DNA of 57,670 nucleotides from Saccharopolyspora oryzae. Its GTDB lineage: Bacteria; Actinomycetota; Actinomycetes; Mycobacteriales; Pseudonocardiaceae. The stretch lies in contig NZ_JAQGLA010000042.1 in the NCBI RefSeq assembly GCF_027853915.1, forward strand, positions 1 to 57,670, given 5' to 3'. The notes under the pieces are model-generated. The model was not told the DNA's origin. It worked only from the letters and a program-made list of their open reading frames with translations, and made no database searches. This document shows, piece by piece, positions 1 to 10,247 of the stretch. Numbering within the stretch: the stretch's first letter is position 1; each line of letters opens with the position of its first letter. The translations under genes and the position numbers were made by a program.

Positions 1-714
1 GCTCTGGTGGGCAGCGCGAGCCCGGCGGCGGTGCTGGTACCGGCGTCGATCGACGGCAAGGAGATCGCCGGTCGTCTGGCGGTGCGCCTGGGTTCGGGTC
101 TGCTGTCGGAGGTCGTGGACCTCGACGGCGAGGGCGTGGGTTCGCTGTCGCTGTTCGGTGGCACTTACGACGCGAAGGCCAAGGTCACCAAGGGTGTTCC
201 GGTGATCACGGTGCTGCCGGGCTCGATCGAGGCCGAGGAGGCCGCGGGTGCCGGGGCGGTGGAGCAGGTCGAGGTTCCGGCCGCGTCCGGTGCGAAGATC
301 ACCGGTCGTCAGCCGGCCGAGGCCGGGGACCGTCCGGAGCTGACCGAGGCCAGCATCGTGGTCTCCGGTGGCCGTGGTGTCGGTTCGGCGGAGTCGTTCG
401 AGGTTGTGGAGAAGCTCGCTGACAGCTTGGGTGCTGCGGTGGGTGCGTCGCGTGCGGCGGTGGACTCCGGTTACTACCCGCACCAGTTCCAGGTCGGGCA
501 GACCGGTAAGACCGTGTCCCCGCAGCTCTACATCGCGCTGGGTATTTCCGGTGCGATCCAGCACCGTGCGGGCATGCAGACCTCGAAGACGATCGTCGCG
601 GTCAACAAGGACCCCGAGGCGCCGATCTTCGAGATCGCCGACTACGGCGTGGTGGGCGACCTGTTCAAGGTCGCCCCGCAGCTCACGGAGGAAGTCTCCA
701 AGCGCAAGGGCTGA
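1..714 (+). CDS. etfA: Electron transfer flavoprotein alpha subunit, 5'-truncated
   Basis: The frame is open from the first base, so the N-terminus lies outside the window; about 237 residues remain of a family usually near 320. The C-terminal FAD domain is complete: [20 protein letters not shown], then [20 protein letters not shown], then the ETF-alpha signature [18 protein letters not shown] followed by [22 protein letters not shown]. With EtfB it passes electrons from acyl-CoA dehydrogenases to ETF-quinone oxidoreductase in the cytoplasm; etfB presumably lies just upstream. A strong terminator follows the stop, so this is the last gene of its operon. Confidence 0.96.
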   Translation, partial: ALVGSASPAAVLVPASIDGKEIAGRLAVRLGSGLLSEVVDLDGEGVGSLSLFGGTYDAKAKVTKGVPVITVLPGSIEAEEAAGAGAVEQVEVPAASGAKITGRQPAEAGDRPELTEASIVVSGGRGVGSAESFEVVEKLADSLGAAVGASRAAVDSGYYPHQFQVGQTGKTVSPQLYIALGISGAIQHRAGMQTSKTIVAVNKDPEAPIFEIADYGVVGDLFKVAPQLTEEVSKRKG

Positions 715-726
715 TCGCCAAGCCGG

Positions 727-762
727 AAAAGGCGGGCCGCACCTCGGTGCGACCCGCCTTTT
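727..762 (+). terminator. Intrinsic terminator of etfA
   Basis: Arms AAAAGGCGGGCCGCAC and GTGCGACCCGCCTTTT pair with a single mismatch around a 4-base CTCG loop. The descending arm ends in TTTT. The A-tract/T-tract symmetry would let it also stop transcription from the right. Confidence 0.85.
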
Positions 763-773
763 CGCTTGTCAGA

Positions 774-853
774 GTGGCATGCATAAAGTCGGGCACCCGG
801 AGTCCAGGCGGGCGCTGAGGTTCCGCCACCCGCACCGCTACGCAAAACGAGAG
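774..853 (-). repeat. Half copy of the ~135-bp hairpin repeat
   Basis: Reading the minus strand, this aligns with the first 80 bases of the repeat copies at 36742-36876 and 43785-43920, including TGCGTAGCGGTGCGGGT, GCGGAACCTCAG and CCCGACTTTATG. The second half with the closing arm CTGAGAACCCGC is absent, so the full hairpin cannot form here. It sits between the etfA terminator and the 3' end of rnhA. Confidence 0.8.
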
Positions 854-867
854 CTTCAGACGTGCAG

Positions 868-1326
868 TCAGCCGTCGCGGGCTTCGTCTCGGCCTTGGCA
901 GGCGAGGCGGTCGGCGCGTTCGTTCTCGGGGTGGCCTGCGTGGCCCTTCACCCACTCCCACTGGACGTCGCCGTGGCGCGCGCATTCGGCGTCGAGGCGC
1001 TGCCACAGGTCGGCGTTCTTGACCGGCTTCTTGGCCGAGGTCATCCAGCCGTTGCGCTTCCAGCCGCGCATCCACTCGGTGATGCCTTTGAGCACGTAGG
1101 TGCTGTCGGTGTAGATGCGCACCGAGGGCATCGGGCGGGTCAGGGCGGCGAGGCCCTCGATCACCGCCATGAGCTCCATCTTGTTGTTCGTCGTCGCGGC
1201 GTCCTTGCCGTAGAGCTCGCGCTCGTGGTCGCCGTAGCGCAGCACGACGCCCCAGCCGCCCGGGCCGGGGTTCCCACTGCATGCGCCGTCGGTGTAGAGG
1301 TCGACGCGCTCGGTCGTTCGCTGCAT
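868..1326 (-). CDS. rnhA: Ribonuclease HI
   Basis: A 152-residue RNase H fold that cleaves RNA in RNA:DNA hybrids (R-loops, Okazaki primers). Catalytic residues are visible: D13 in [18 protein letters not shown]51 in [14 protein letters not shown]74 in [12 protein letters not shown], and H129 and D139 in [18 protein letters not shown]. The frame is open further upstream, but [11 protein letters not shown] gives the family's usual short N-terminus, so the ATG at 1326 is preferred. It stands alone, convergent with etfA and divergent from the glycosyltransferase. No membrane segment or fused domain. Confidence 0.93.
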   Translation of the reverse strand: MQRTTERVDLYTDGACSGNPGPGGWGVVLRYGDHERELYGKDAATTNNKMELMAVIEGLAALTRPMPSVRIYTDSTYVLKGITEWMRGWKRNGWMTSAKKPVKNADLWQRLDAECARHGDVQWEWVKGHAGHPENERADRLACQGRDEARDG

Positions 1327-1421
1327 GTCCCGGAATCTAGCTGCCGGCTGATCGGGAAGAAGAGCCTGCTCACGGAAAACCAGCTGCGCGCGGTGATCGG
1401 TTGGTGGCATGCTGTGGTTCC

Positions 1422-2642
1422 GTGCGGATCTTGTTCACTGCTGCGCCCGGCTACGGGCTGATGTTCCCGATCGTGCCGATGGTCTGGGCCGCCCGGGCTG
1501 CCGGGCACGAGGTGCTGGTGGCCACGACCGGCGAGATGGTCGACGCCGGTGCGCGGGCCGGGTTGCCGGTGGTGGACGTGTTCCCGGGGCACGACGTGTG
1601 GGCCGAGCTGCTGCGGGCGACCACCTCGCAGGAAACCACGCCCGAGCTCAAGAAGTACCTCGAGGAGCGGGGGCTGACCGAGGCGTTCGAGAAGGCGCCG
1701 CGGTCCGGCGGCCCGTTCTGGTTGTTCACCCTGACCATGACCGAGGGCAGCATCGACGCGGGGCGGGCGTTCGGCGCGGACCTCGTCGTGCACACCACCG
1801 ACCACGCGACCGGCCGGCTGACCGCGGTCGCGCTCGGGGTCCCGGTGCTGGAGGTCGGCAACCGGGTGTCCTGGTCGTCGCGCGACGGGAGCTTCCGCAT
1901 CGGGCGGAACTTCTACGACGAGGACGACCTGACTGCGGCGCTGCGCGCCCACTTGGCCATCCCGGACGGTGTGCCGGAGGTGATCGCGCGGATCGATCCG
2001 CGGCCGCCGAGCATGGGCGGGCTGGTCGAGGACGACGTGGACCAGGTGGACGGCCTGCCGTGGTGGCCGATGCGGTTCGTGCCGTTCAACGGCGGCTCGG
2101 CGGTGCCGGAGTGGGCGCTGCAGCGGCCGGAACGACCACGCATCGGTGTCACGCTCGGCACCGTGGTTCCGGTCATGTCCGGGACCAGCAGCCTGTCCGT
2201 GGTGGTCGAGGCGCTCAGCGAGTTCGACGTGGACGTGGTCCTGGCGGCGAAGGAGACCGATCTCGCCGACGTCGGGTCGCTGCCGGACAACGTGCGGGCG
2301 GTGGGCTTCCTGCCGCTGTCGGCGTTCCTGCCGACCAGTTCGCTGCTGATCCACCACGGCGGGTCGGGGACCACGGCGGCCGCGCTGCACTACGGCGTGC
2401 CGCAGCTGGTGCTGCCCGCTTTCGCGGACAACCCGATGTCCGCTGAGCGGGTCGTGGACCGCGGCGTCGGTCTCTCGCACGATCCGACCACAGTGGACGT
2501 CGAGATGGTGCGTGCTGCGGTCCGCAGGCTGCTCGACGAGCCCGCGTTCAGCGATGCGGCGCGCGAGGTGCGCGAGGAGATGGCGACCCAGCCGAGCCCG
2601 GCTTCGGTGCTGGAACGGGCTCTGTCCGCCTTCCGCGGGTAG
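1422..2642 (+). CDS. GT1-family glycosyltransferase
   Basis: About 406 residues of a GT-B fold UDP/TDP-sugar transferase like macrolide and glycopeptide glycosyltransferases. The N-terminus [20 protein letters not shown] is the typical acceptor-domain start; the nucleotide-sugar motif is [20 protein letters not shown] followed by [13 protein letters not shown]. The GTG at 1422 fits the family N-terminus; TTG 1401 and GTG 1404 are in-frame alternatives and none has a clear Shine-Dalgarno. No polyketide, peptide or deoxysugar genes are nearby, so the acceptor is unknown; a role in resistance by glycosylation or in an unlinked pathway is possible. Confidence 0.85.
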   Translation: MRILFTAAPGYGLMFPIVPMVWAARAAGHEVLVATTGEMVDAGARAGLPVVDVFPGHDVWAELLRATTSQETTPELKKYLEERGLTEAFEKAPRSGGPFWLFTLTMTEGSIDAGRAFGADLVVHTTDHATGRLTAVALGVPVLEVGNRVSWSSRDGSFRIGRNFYDEDDLTAALRAHLAIPDGVPEVIARIDPRPPSMGGLVEDDVDQVDGLPWWPMRFVPFNGGSAVPEWALQRPERPRIGVTLGTVVPVMSGTSSLSVVVEALSEFDVDVVLAAKETDLADVGSLPDNVRAVGFLPLSAFLPTSSLLIHHGGSGTTAAALHYGVPQLVLPAFADNPMSAERVVDRGVGLSHDPTTVDVEMVRAAVRRLLDEPAFSDAAREVREEMATQPSPASVLERALSAFRG

Positions 2643-2751
2643 GCCGTTCGGGGCAGTGCTTCCGGCCCGCACCAGGGGTTCACCGAAAGTTCCTGCTCCG
2701 TGCCCTCGTCCGGTGTGTTGGGCGTTCGCCGCGCGGCGATACACCTGCGGC

Positions 2752-3516
2752 ATGTCCGAGACGCAGCTGCTGGCCAGCGCCGCACCGAACGCGGCGGCCG
2801 ACGCCCACTACTCGCTGCTGGTCGCCCGAGACTCCGACGAAGTGCACGCCGCGCAACGCCTGCGGTACCAGGTGTTCGCCGAGGAAATGGGGGCCACGGT
2901 CAGCGGTCGGGAATTCGGTCTCGACCGCGACTCCTTCGACGACCACTGCGACCACCTCGTCGTCCGGGAGGACAACTCGGGGGCGGTCGTGGGGACCTAC
3001 CGGATGCTTCCGCCGGACCGGGCGGCGGAAGCCGGGATGCTCTATTCGGAAACCGAGTTCGACATGTCCGCGCTGGCTCCGCTGCGCTCCTCGCTGGTGG
3101 AGACCGGGCGTTCGTGCGTGCACCCGGAGCACCGCAACGGTGCCGTGATCGGCTTGGTGTGGACGGGAATCGCGCGGTACATGCTGCTGCACGGGCACCG
3201 GATGCTCGTGGGGTGCGCGTCCGTGCCGCTCGACGACGGTGGCGTGCTGGCTTCCCACGTGTGGAACGCGGTGTCGGAGAAGCACTACGCGCCCGAGGAG
3301 TACCGAGTGCACCCGCACCGGCCTTGGGAACCGTTCGCCGTCACCGGCCGCACCGCGCTGCCGCCGCTGCTCAAGGGCTACCTGCGGCTGGGTGCTCAGG
3401 TGTGCGGGCGGCCGGCGCACGACCCGGACTTCAACGTCGCCGACTTCTTCGTGCTGCTCGACCTCGACCGCGCGGACCAGCGCTACCTGCGGTTCTTCCT
3501 GGGCGATGCGGCATGA
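2752..3516 (+). CDS. GNAT-fold N-acyltransferase, OlsB-like
   Basis: 254 residues resembling the Acetyltransf_5/OlsB group, which attach a 3-hydroxyacyl chain from ACP to ornithine in ornithine-lipid synthesis. Supporting segments are RLRYQVFAEEMGA, VVGTYRMLPPDRA, ETGRSCVHPEHRNGAVIGLV and the long C-terminal part ending near PDFNVADFFVLLDLD. Its stop overlaps the start of the next gene (ATGA), which encodes a PlsC-type acyltransferase; such pairs make the two acylations of ornithine lipids, and the pair matches the order I recall for Rv3027c-Rv3026c. A GATACA -10-like box lies 9 bases before the ATG. Substrate assignment is inferred from family and context only. Confidence 0.78.
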   Translation: MSETQLLASAAPNAAADAHYSLLVARDSDEVHAAQRLRYQVFAEEMGATVSGREFGLDRDSFDDHCDHLVVREDNSGAVVGTYRMLPPDRAAEAGMLYSETEFDMSALAPLRSSLVETGRSCVHPEHRNGAVIGLVWTGIARYMLLHGHRMLVGCASVPLDDGGVLASHVWNAVSEKHYAPEEYRVHPHRPWEPFAVTGRTALPPLLKGYLRLGAQVCGRPAHDPDFNVADFFVLLDLDRADQRYLRFFLGDAA

Positions 3517-4349
3517 ACCACCCGTGGATGCCGGTTTCGCCGTGCGGCGACCAGTGCATGCCGCCGCGCGATCGCGTTGCCGAGGTCGGTCCGCTGCAGC
3601 TGGTCCTGCGCCTGAGCGGGGTCGTCGTGCTGCTGCTCGGCGGCTGCGTCCTGGTCCTGGTGCTGCCGGTGCTGGGTCCGGCGCGGCACTGGGCGCTGGT
3701 GGCGTGGTTCCGGCTTCTGCTGCGAGCCTTGGGGATTCGTCTCGTGCTCGACGGCGGGTTGCCCGCCGGGGGTGCGCTGGTGGTCTGCAACCACGTGTCG
3801 TGGCTGGACATCGTCGCGCTGCAGGTGCTGTGCCCGATGCGGATGCTGGCGAAGGTGGAGGTCGGGTCGTGGCCGCTGCTGGGCCCGCTGGCCGGGCGGA
3901 TCGGCACGGTCTACATCGACCGCGAGCGGCTGTCGGCGCTGCCGACCTCGGTGCGCACCATCGCTGACGAGCTGCGCGCCGGGGCGGTGATCGGCGCTTT
4001 CCCGGAGGGCACCACCTGGTGCGGCCGGGCGGTCGGGACGTTCCGGCCCGCGGTCTTCCAGGCCGCGGTCGACGCCGGGGTGCGGATGCAGCCGGTGGCG
4101 CTGAGGTTCCGCGACGGGGCGGGGCAGTTCACCACGGCGGCGGCTTTCCTGGGCGAGACGACGCTGGTCAGCTCGCTGCTGACCGTTGCCCGCACGCGCG
4201 GTCTGGTGGTCGAGCTGGTCGTGCTTCCCGAACTGCGCGGCACCGATCGCCGGGAGCTGGCCCGGCGCGCGCAGGAGGAGATCGCGCTGGCCAGCGGCGC
4301 GGTGCACGGGCATCGCGCCGAGCAGTCCCGGCACGACCTCGCCGCCTGA
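3513..4349 (+). CDS. PlsC/OlsA-type 1-acyl-sn-glycerol-3-phosphate (lyso-lipid) O-acyltransferase
   Basis: 278-residue membrane-bound acyltransferase. One or two hydrophobic segments near the N-terminus (VVVLLLGGCVLVLVLPVL) precede the HX4D catalytic motif NHVSWLD and the substrate-binding motif FPEGTT. The start overlaps the preceding GNAT gene by 4 bases, so the two are translationally coupled. That context suggests lyso-ornithine lipid as acceptor (OlsA role), although phosphatidic acid synthesis cannot be excluded. It ends 87 bases before the MFS gene start used here. Confidence 0.85.
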   Translation: MNHPWMPVSPCGDQCMPPRDRVAEVGPLQLVLRLSGVVVLLLGGCVLVLVLPVLGPARHWALVAWFRLLLRALGIRLVLDGGLPAGGALVVCNHVSWLDIVALQVLCPMRMLAKVEVGSWPLLGPLAGRIGTVYIDRERLSALPTSVRTIADELRAGAVIGAFPEGTTWCGRAVGTFRPAVFQAAVDAGVRMQPVALRFRDGAGQFTTAAAFLGETTLVSSLLTVARTRGLVVELVVLPELRGTDRRELARRAQEEIALASGAVHGHRAEQSRHDLAA

Positions 4350-4436
4350 CGCTGGTCTGAAGGGGCGGAGTTGCCCGCGACCACTGGACTTGCAGCGCGG
4401 TGGAGGTTGCAGGCTGACCGGGTGGCCACTGCCGAG

Positions 4437-5786
4437 ATGTCCCGAAGCGCTCTGTGGAACCCGCGACGCCGCACCTTCACCGCAGGTCTGGTCCTGGTCA
4501 TCACGCTCGTCGCCTTCGAGGCGATGGGGTTGGGCACGGCGTTGCCCACGATCGTCGCGGAGCTCGACGCGCAGCACTGGTACTCCTGGCCGTTCACCGT
4601 CTTCCTCGCTTCGAGCGCGATCGGGACGGTGATCGGTGGGCGCCAGTCCGACCGGCGTGGTCCGGCGTTGCCGCTGCTGGTGGCGCTGCCCACGTTCGCG
4701 CTCGGGCTGGTGGTCGCGGGGTTCGCGCACAGCATGCTGGTCCTGCTGGTGGCCCGGGTGCTGCAGGGGCTGGCCGGTGGCGTGCTGATCGTCGCGCTGT
4801 ACGTGATGATCGCCCGCGTCTTCCCGGAGGAGCACCGGCCGGCCGCGTTCGGTGCGCTGTCCTCGGCGTGGGTGGTGCCCGCGCTGGTCGGTCCGGTGGT
4901 GTCGGGCGCGCTGACCGAGCACGCGAGTTGGCGGTGGGTCTTCCTCGGCTTGGCGCCGCTGGTGTGCCTCGGCACGGCGATGCTGGTGCCCACGGCACGG
5001 CGGTTCGGCGCGCGCTCTGAAGATCCTCCGGAGCCGCGGCCCGGGTTGCCGTTGGCCGCGGTGGGGGCGGCTGGTGGTGTCGTGGCGCTGAACTGGGCGG
5101 TGCAGGATCCGACGCTGATCTCGCTGCTCGTCGGCCTGGCCGGAGTTGTGGCGCTGGTCCCGTCGTTGCGCCTGCTGCTGCCCAAGGGCACCCTGCGCGC
5201 CCGGCCGGGAATCCCGCTGATGGTGCTTTCACGCGGATTGCTCGCCGGGCTGTTCTTCACCGCGCAGGCGTTCGTGCCGCTGTCGCTGACGGTGGTGCAC
5301 CACTACTCGCCGACGGCTGCGGGCGTACCGCTGACGGTGGCCTCGATCGGCTGGGCCGCGGGTTCGCTGTGGCAGGGCCGGCAGCGGGAGCTCCGCCGCG
5401 AGCGGGTGGTCGCGGTCGGGTTCTCGCTGGTCGGATTCGGTGTCGCCGGGCTGTCGCTGAGCTTGCCCGAATGGGGGCTGCCGTGGCTGGTCTACGCGTG
5501 CTGGTTCGTCGCCGGCTGCGGGATGGGCATCGGGATCACCAGCACTTCGGTGCGGGTGCTGGCGCTGTCGGCGGAGGCCGAACGCGGGTTCAACTCGTCC
5601 GCGCTGCAGATCTCGGACATGCTCGGCCAGGCCACGCTGGTCGGGTTGGGCGGCGTGGTGGTCGCCGCGCTCGCCACCCCGGCGAGTCCGACCAGGGGTG
5701 TCCTGCCGCTGGACCTCGTGCTGTTGATCGGTGCGGTGCTGGCCGCATTGCCGCTGGTGCGCGCGACTCGCGGCCGGGCGTCCTGA
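4437..5786 (+). CDS. MFS drug/metabolite exporter
   Basis: 449 residues with about 12-14 hydrophobic spans. MFS marks include the loop [19 protein letters not shown] between TM2 and TM3, [20 protein letters not shown] (drug-exporter TM4 pattern) and [12 protein letters not shown] after TM6. The ATG at 4437 matches the usual start of relatives ([12 protein letters not shown]). An in-frame TTG at 4371 has a better Shine-Dalgarno (AGGGGCGGAG) and would add 22 residues, so the start is unsettled. Substrate cannot be told. It lies between the acyltransferase pair and iscS on the same strand. Confidence 0.82.
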   Translation: MSRSALWNPRRRTFTAGLVLVITLVAFEAMGLGTALPTIVAELDAQHWYSWPFTVFLASSAIGTVIGGRQSDRRGPALPLLVALPTFALGLVVAGFAHSMLVLLVARVLQGLAGGVLIVALYVMIARVFPEEHRPAAFGALSSAWVVPALVGPVVSGALTEHASWRWVFLGLAPLVCLGTAMLVPTARRFGARSEDPPEPRPGLPLAAVGAAGGVVALNWAVQDPTLISLLVGLAGVVALVPSLRLLLPKGTLRARPGIPLMVLSRGLLAGLFFTAQAFVPLSLTVVHHYSPTAAGVPLTVASIGWAAGSLWQGRQRELRRERVVAVGFSLVGFGVAGLSLSLPEWGLPWLVYACWFVAGCGMGIGITSTSVRVLALSAEAERGFNSSALQISDMLGQATLVGLGGVVVAALATPASPTRGVLPLDLVLLIGAVLAALPLVRATRGRAS

Positions 5787-5830
5787 CCAGCGCCTTCCGC
5801 CCGGTCGGCCTGTATTACCCTGGACGAGCG

Positions 5831-7066
5831 ATGACTTACCTCGACCACGCCGCCACCACACCCATGCGACCGGGGGCGGTCGCTGTGCTCAGCGAGGCGT
5901 TGACCCGGATCGGCAACGCCTCGTCGCTGCACACCTCGGGACGCCGGGCGCGGCGTGCGGTCGAGGAATCGCGGGAGGACATCGCCGACGCGTTGGGCGC
6001 CCGGCCGTCCGAGGTGCTGTTCACCGCGGGTGGGACCGAGAGCGACAACCTGGCCGTCAAGGGGATCTTCTGGGCTCGCCGGGCCGCTGACCCGGCGCGC
6101 CGCCGCATCCTGGCTTCGATGGTGGAGCACCACGCGGTGCTCGACGCCGTCGAGTGGCTCGCCGAGCAGGAGGGCGCCGAGGTCACCTGGCTGAGCGCGG
6201 ACGCCTGCGGCCGGGTGCGCCCGGAGGTGTTCGAGGCAGCGTTGGCGGAGAACCCGGACGACGTGGCGCTGGCCACGGTCATGTGGGCCAACAACGAGGT
6301 GGGCACGGTCAACCCCATCTCGGAGCTGGCCGCGATCGCCGACCGCTACGGGGTGCCGCTGCACACCGACGCGGTGCAGGCCGTCGAGACCTTGCCGGTG
6401 GACTTCGCCGCTTCGGGGGCTTCCGCGCTGACCATGACCGGCCACAAGGTCGGTGGACCCTACGGGGTGGGCGTGCTGCTGCTGGGGCGCGACGTGAAGT
6501 GCACGCCGGTGCTGCACGGCGGTGGGCAGGAGCGCGAGGTGCGCTCCGGCACGCTGGACACCCCGGGTGTGCTGGGGCTGGCTGCGGCGGTGCGCGAGGC
6601 CGTCGACGCCCGCGAGGCGCACGCGCCGCAGCTGGCGAAGCTGCGCGACGACTTGATCAGCGGTGTTCGCAGCGCGGTTCCGGACGTCGTCCTCAACGGC
6701 GACCCCGGCGACGACGTCGTCGCTGGCGGTCCGTCGCGGCTGCCCGGCAACGCGCACTTCACCTTCCCCGGCTGCGAGGGCGACAGCCTGCTGATGCTGC
6801 TGGACGCCAAGGGCATCGAGTGCTCCACGGGTTCGGCCTGCACCGCCGGGGTTTCCGAGCCCAGCCACGTGCTGCTCGCGATGGGGGCAGACCCCAAGGC
6901 CGCGCGGGGGTCGCTGCGCTTCTCGCTGGGGCACACCTCGACGGCGGCAGATGTACAGGCACTCACCGAGGCCATCGGGCCGGTGGTGCGACGAGCGCGT
7001 AGCGCCGGTCTGGCCGGGTTGCGACGATCTTCGGCGGGGTCGACGGCCACCGCCACGGAGGTGTGA
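5831..7066 (+). CDS. iscS: Cysteine desulfurase, IscS/NifS family
   Basis: 411-residue PLP enzyme that removes sulfur from cysteine as an enzyme-bound persulfide. It starts [14 protein letters not shown]; the PLP lysine is K206 in [14 protein letters not shown], and the persulfide cysteine is C337 in [20 protein letters not shown] just upstream could be a -10 region giving a nearly leaderless mRNA. The stop is 3 bases before mnmA, so the two form an operon that supplies sulfur to tRNA thiolation; Fe-S cluster supply is also likely because no suf genes are in view. The C-terminal tail after the domain (about 20 residues, Ser/Thr/Ala rich) is not conserved-looking. Confidence 0.93.
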   Translation: MTYLDHAATTPMRPGAVAVLSEALTRIGNASSLHTSGRRARRAVEESREDIADALGARPSEVLFTAGGTESDNLAVKGIFWARRAADPARRRILASMVEHHAVLDAVEWLAEQEGAEVTWLSADACGRVRPEVFEAALAENPDDVALATVMWANNEVGTVNPISELAAIADRYGVPLHTDAVQAVETLPVDFAASGASALTMTGHKVGGPYGVGVLLLGRDVKCTPVLHGGGQEREVRSGTLDTPGVLGLAAAVREAVDAREAHAPQLAKLRDDLISGVRSAVPDVVLNGDPGDDVVAGGPSRLPGNAHFTFPGCEGDSLLMLLDAKGIECSTGSACTAGVSEPSHVLLAMGADPKAARGSLRFSLGHTSTAADVQALTEAIGPVVRRARSAGLAGLRRSSAGSTATATEV

Positions 7067-7069
7067 GGC

Positions 7070-8158
7070 GTGCGAGTACTGGCAGCCATGAGCGGCGGGG
7101 TGGACTCCGCGGTCGCGGCGGCGCGAGCGGTGGACGCCGGGCACGACGTCGTCGGGGTGCACCTGGCGCTGTCGGCCAAGCCCGGCACGCTGCGCACCGG
7201 GGCCCGCGGGTGCTGCACCATCGAGGACTCCCGCGACGCGCGGCGCGCCGCCGATCTGCTGGGCATCCCGTTCTACGTGTGGGACTTCGCGGAGCGGTTC
7301 ACCGAGGAGGTCATCGAGACCTTCGTCGGCGAGTACGCCGCGGGCCGCACCCCGAACCCGTGCCTGACCTGCAACGAGAAGATCAAGTTCGAGGCGCTGC
7401 TGGACAAGGCGATGGCGCTGGGCTTCGACGCGGTCTGCACCGGCCACTACGCCCGTCTGTCCATCGTGGACGGTGTGCCGGAGCTGCGGCGCAGCCGCGA
7501 CGACGGCAAGGACCAGTCCTACGTGCTGGCCTCGCTGACCGCCGAGCAGCTGCGGCACTCGATGTTCCCGCTCGGCGACTCGCTGAAGTCCGAGGTGCGG
7601 GTGGAGGCGACCGAGCGCGACCTGGCGGTGGCCAAGAAGCCGGACAGCCACGACATCTGCTTCATCCCGGACGGCGACACCAAGAAGTTCCTGGAGAACA
7701 AGCTCGGCCAGACGCCGGGCAAGCTGGTCGACGACGAGACCGGCGCGGTCCTCGGAGAGCACACCGGGGTGCACGGCTTCACCATCGGCCAGCGCAAGGG
7801 CCTGGGCATCGACGCCCCGGCGGCGGACGGCCGACCGCGCTACGTGCTGTCGCTGGAGCCGGTGTCCGGCACGGTCAAGGTCGGTGCGGCGGAACGCCTG
7901 TCGGTGACCGAGATCGACGCCAAGCGCCCGATCTGGCCGTCCGAGGAGCCGCTGGCCGGGCCGACGGAGTGCGTGATCCAGGTCCGCGCCCACGGCGGCA
8001 CCGCGGAAGCGGTCGCCGAAGCCGACGGCGAGGACATCCGCGTCCAGCTCCGCCAGCCGCTGCGCGGCGTGGCCCCGGGCCAGGCGATCGTCCTGTACCG
8101 CCCGGACGGCGAAGGCGATCTGGTCCTGGGCAGCGGCATCATCGCGGAGACCCGCTGA
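7070..8158 (+). CDS. mnmA: tRNA-specific 2-thiouridylase MnmA
   Basis: 362-residue ATP-dependent enzyme that puts sulfur on U34 of Lys, Glu and Gln tRNAs. It has the PP-loop [11 protein letters not shown], the catalytic cysteine C98 in [12 protein letters not shown], the GHYAR segment, and the second cysteine C197 in [11 protein letters not shown], then the [12 protein letters not shown] central domain and a C-terminal beta-barrel. The GTG start lies 3 bases after iscS, its sulfur donor. The last 20 bases overlap the convergent hydrolase gene. The window also holds gltX, gatCAB and Gln/Glu tRNA genes, which act on the same tRNAs. Confidence 0.96.
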   Translation: MRVLAAMSGGVDSAVAAARAVDAGHDVVGVHLALSAKPGTLRTGARGCCTIEDSRDARRAADLLGIPFYVWDFAERFTEEVIETFVGEYAAGRTPNPCLTCNEKIKFEALLDKAMALGFDAVCTGHYARLSIVDGVPELRRSRDDGKDQSYVLASLTAEQLRHSMFPLGDSLKSEVRVEATERDLAVAKKPDSHDICFIPDGDTKKFLENKLGQTPGKLVDDETGAVLGEHTGVHGFTIGQRKGLGIDAPAADGRPRYVLSLEPVSGTVKVGAAERLSVTEIDAKRPIWPSEEPLAGPTECVIQVRAHGGTAEAVAEADGEDIRVQLRQPLRGVAPGQAIVLYRPDGEGDLVLGSGIIAETR

Positions 8159-8978
8159 TCAGGCCGGCGATGTGGTCGGGGTGCTCTTCGATCAGCAGGT
8201 GTCCTGCTGAGGGGAGCACGCTGAGCGGCCGGTCGAGGGTGTGCCGCACCGCGCGGGCCAGGGGCTTGCTGGGGAAGTAGCGGTCGTGGTCGCCGACGAC
8301 GACCACGCGGTCCACCTGCTGATCCGCCACCACGGCTCCTGCGGGGTCCAGGCTCGATCGCACGTGGCGGGCGACCAGCGTCATCCACTCCACCAGCTCC
8401 GGTCGGGGGCGGTGGCCGGGGGCGAGCATCGTGCCGAGCAGCTGGGCGCTGTCGGTCGGGCGGCGGCGGAGCAGCCAGGACATCGACGCGGCGAGGATGC
8501 CGGGCGTGATCCGCGCTCGGACGAGGCCGCCGGGGGACAGGAGCACCTGCCGCGAGACCAGCGGTGATCCGGTGGCCATCGCGATCGCCGCGCCCAGCGA
8601 GTGACCGGCCAGAACCACGGGGAACTCGGTGATCTCGTCGATCACCTCCGCCAGCCACCGCCCGTACCAGGACTGCCGTTGCGGCGCGGGAATTCGCCGA
8701 CCGCTGCTGAGCCCGGGTTGACCGGGGACGTCGACCAGCACCACGCGGCAGCGCTCGGCGAGTGCGGTCGCGAGCGGCAGGCAACTGGCCGCGCTGAAGT
8801 TGGTGCCCGGCACGAACAGCGCGGTCTGCGCTCCTGAACCGGCGATGACCAGGTGCGTCGTGCTTCCGCTCGCGGCGATCACGCGGCGTTGGTGCGGTAC
8901 TGCCCACGCGTCGAGCCGGCCGCGGCACCACTGCTCGATCAGCTGCCGGCTCCGCTCGCTCCGGTAGATGTCCTTCAC
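8139..8978 (-). CDS. Alpha/beta-hydrolase
   Basis: 279 residues. The oxyanion segment is [14 protein letters not shown], the nucleophile elbow [13 protein letters not shown], the acid in [11 protein letters not shown] and the histidine in [14 protein letters not shown], so the catalytic triad is complete. The GTG start overlaps the stop of the upstream FAD monooxygenase (GTGA), so the two genes are translationally coupled and probably act in one pathway, for example hydrolysis of an oxygenation product. Substrate unknown. Its 3' end overlaps mnmA by 20 bases tail to tail. Confidence 0.85.
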   Translation of the reverse strand: MKDIYRSERSRQLIEQWCRGRLDAWAVPHQRRVIAASGSTTHLVIAGSGAQTALFVPGTNFSAASCLPLATALAERCRVVLVDVPGQPGLSSGRRIPAPQRQSWYGRWLAEVIDEITEFPVVLAGHSLGAAIAMATGSPLVSRQVLLSPGGLVRARITPGILAASMSWLLRRRPTDSAQLLGTMLAPGHRPRPELVEWMTLVARHVRSSLDPAGAVVADQQVDRVVVVGDHDRYFPSKPLARAVRHTLDRPLSVLPSAGHLLIEEHPDHIAGLISGSPR

Positions 8979-10162
8979 CGCGGAACCCGGTCTCGGAGGT
9001 CGATCGCGTTGGCCGCTCGTTCGACGTTCTTGGACAGGGTCGCGGTTTTCGGCAGGTGGGGCATCAGGCGGAACATCTGGTTGCGCAGCCACAGGCCGGT
9101 GCGGGTCTTCGGGATGAGGGTCTTCGCGCCGTCCGTGGCGATCTTCTGGTTCAGCGCCACGAAGTTCCGCATCTCGCGCTCGTAGGCGCGGAACGCCCAA
9201 TGGTGGTCGCCGTCGGCTGCGTGCAGTTCGCGGGCCAGCACGTAGGCACCGACCAGCGCCAGGCTGGAGCCCTGGCCGGAGAGCGGGGACGGGCCGTAGC
9301 CCGCGTCGCCGACCAGCGCGACGCGACCGCGGGACCAGCTGTCCATCCGGATCTGGGTGATCGAGTCGAAGTAGAAGTCCGGGGCGTTGCGGGCGGCTTC
9401 GAGCAGTTGCGGCACGATCCAGCGCTCGTCGCGGAACGCCTTGTCCAGCAGCGGGAGCTGGGTGCTCGGATCGCGCGGGTCGAAGCGCAGTCGCGGTGAT
9501 GCGAAGCCGAGGATCGCCTTCGCGCCGCGGTCGGTCCGCGCCCGGTACAGCCCGCCGAGCCTGCCGGGCGTGTTGTGCACGGTTGTCCAGCGGTCGAGGT
9601 CGAGGAAGTTCTCCGTGCCGAAGATCGAGACGTGGAAACCCAAGTAGCGGGTGAAGTCCGATTCGGGGCCGAACGCCAGGCGCCGGACGGTGGAGTGCAA
9701 TCCGTCCGCGCCGATCACGAGGTCGAACTCGCGGGGCTCGGCCCGCTCGAACTCCACCCGGACGGAGTGGGGGCCTTGCTCGATCGCCGTGATGGAGTCA
9801 CCGAAGACGTACTCGACGCCGTCGGTGCGCTCGTGCAAGATCCGGCTCAGCGCGCCGCGCATGAGCTCGACGTCGTCGGGGCCGCTGACCAGCTCGTCCA
9901 TCCGCACCGAGGCGAGATCTCGGCCGTCGCCGTCGACGATGGTCATGCCCTGCATACCGGTGCGGGCTTCGCGCAGTTCGGTGAGGATGCCCATCCGCTC
10001 GGCCACGGTGACCGCCGCGCCGCGCACGTCGATCGCGTAGCCGCCGTCGCGGATCGCGGGTGACCGCTCCACGACCGTCGGGTGGAAGCCGTGTTCGTGC
10101 AGCCAGAACGCCAGCGCCGGGCCGGCGATGCTGGCTCCGGAGATCAGGATCGTCTTGGTCAT
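8975..10162 (-). CDS. FAD-dependent monooxygenase (PHBH/UbiH-like class A)
   Basis: 395 residues of a single-component flavin hydroxylase. The Rossmann motif is ILISGASIAGPALAFWLHE (GxSIAGPxLA variant of GxGxxG), the DG motif is DLVIGADGLHSTVRR, and the GD motif is GRVALVGDAGYGPSPLSGQG. ATG at 10162 is preferred over GTG 10171. The promoter region contains two TTACCGGGCGGYAA sites between this gene and a divergent TetR gene, so expression is probably released by a small ligand, often the oxygenase substrate. It is coupled to the downstream hydrolase. Confidence 0.9.
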   Translation of the reverse strand: MTKTILISGASIAGPALAFWLHEHGFHPTVVERSPAIRDGGYAIDVRGAAVTVAERMGILTELREARTGMQGMTIVDGDGRDLASVRMDELVSGPDDVELMRGALSRILHERTDGVEYVFGDSITAIEQGPHSVRVEFERAEPREFDLVIGADGLHSTVRRLAFGPESDFTRYLGFHVSIFGTENFLDLDRWTTVHNTPGRLGGLYRARTDRGAKAILGFASPRLRFDPRDPSTQLPLLDKAFRDERWIVPQLLEAARNAPDFYFDSITQIRMDSWSRGRVALVGDAGYGPSPLSGQGSSLALVGAYVLARELHAADGDHHWAFRAYEREMRNFVALNQKIATDGAKTLIPKTRTGLWLRNQMFRLMPHLPKTATLSKNVERAANAIDLRDRVPR

Positions 10163-10184
10163 GCCGCTCACGCTAGGCGGTTAC

Positions 10185-10217
10185 TTACCGGGCGGCAAGT
10201 AATTTACCGGGCGGTAA
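10185..10217. promoter_or_regulatory. Tandem TetR operator
   Basis: Two copies of the palindrome TTACCGGGCGGYAA lie at 10185-10198 and 10204-10217, with starts 19 bases apart, about two helical turns, so two dimers would sit on the same face. They occupy the gap between the divergent monooxygenase and tetR genes and would cover both promoters. The short TTAC/GTAA half-sites are typical of TetR proteins. Confidence 0.8.
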
Positions 10218-10247
10218 GCACTAGGATCCTCGGGGAGGAGGGTGCTG

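Noticed and set aside
1422..2642. Glycosyltransferase as part of a secondary-metabolite cluster
   Set aside because: No polyketide, peptide, deoxysugar or resistance genes nearby; neighbours are core genes.
4081..4115. GCGCTGAGGTTCCGCG inside the plsC gene resembles the hairpin-repeat end
   Set aside because: It encodes part of the protein (ALRFRDG) and the similarity stops at the 16-base core, so it is chance.
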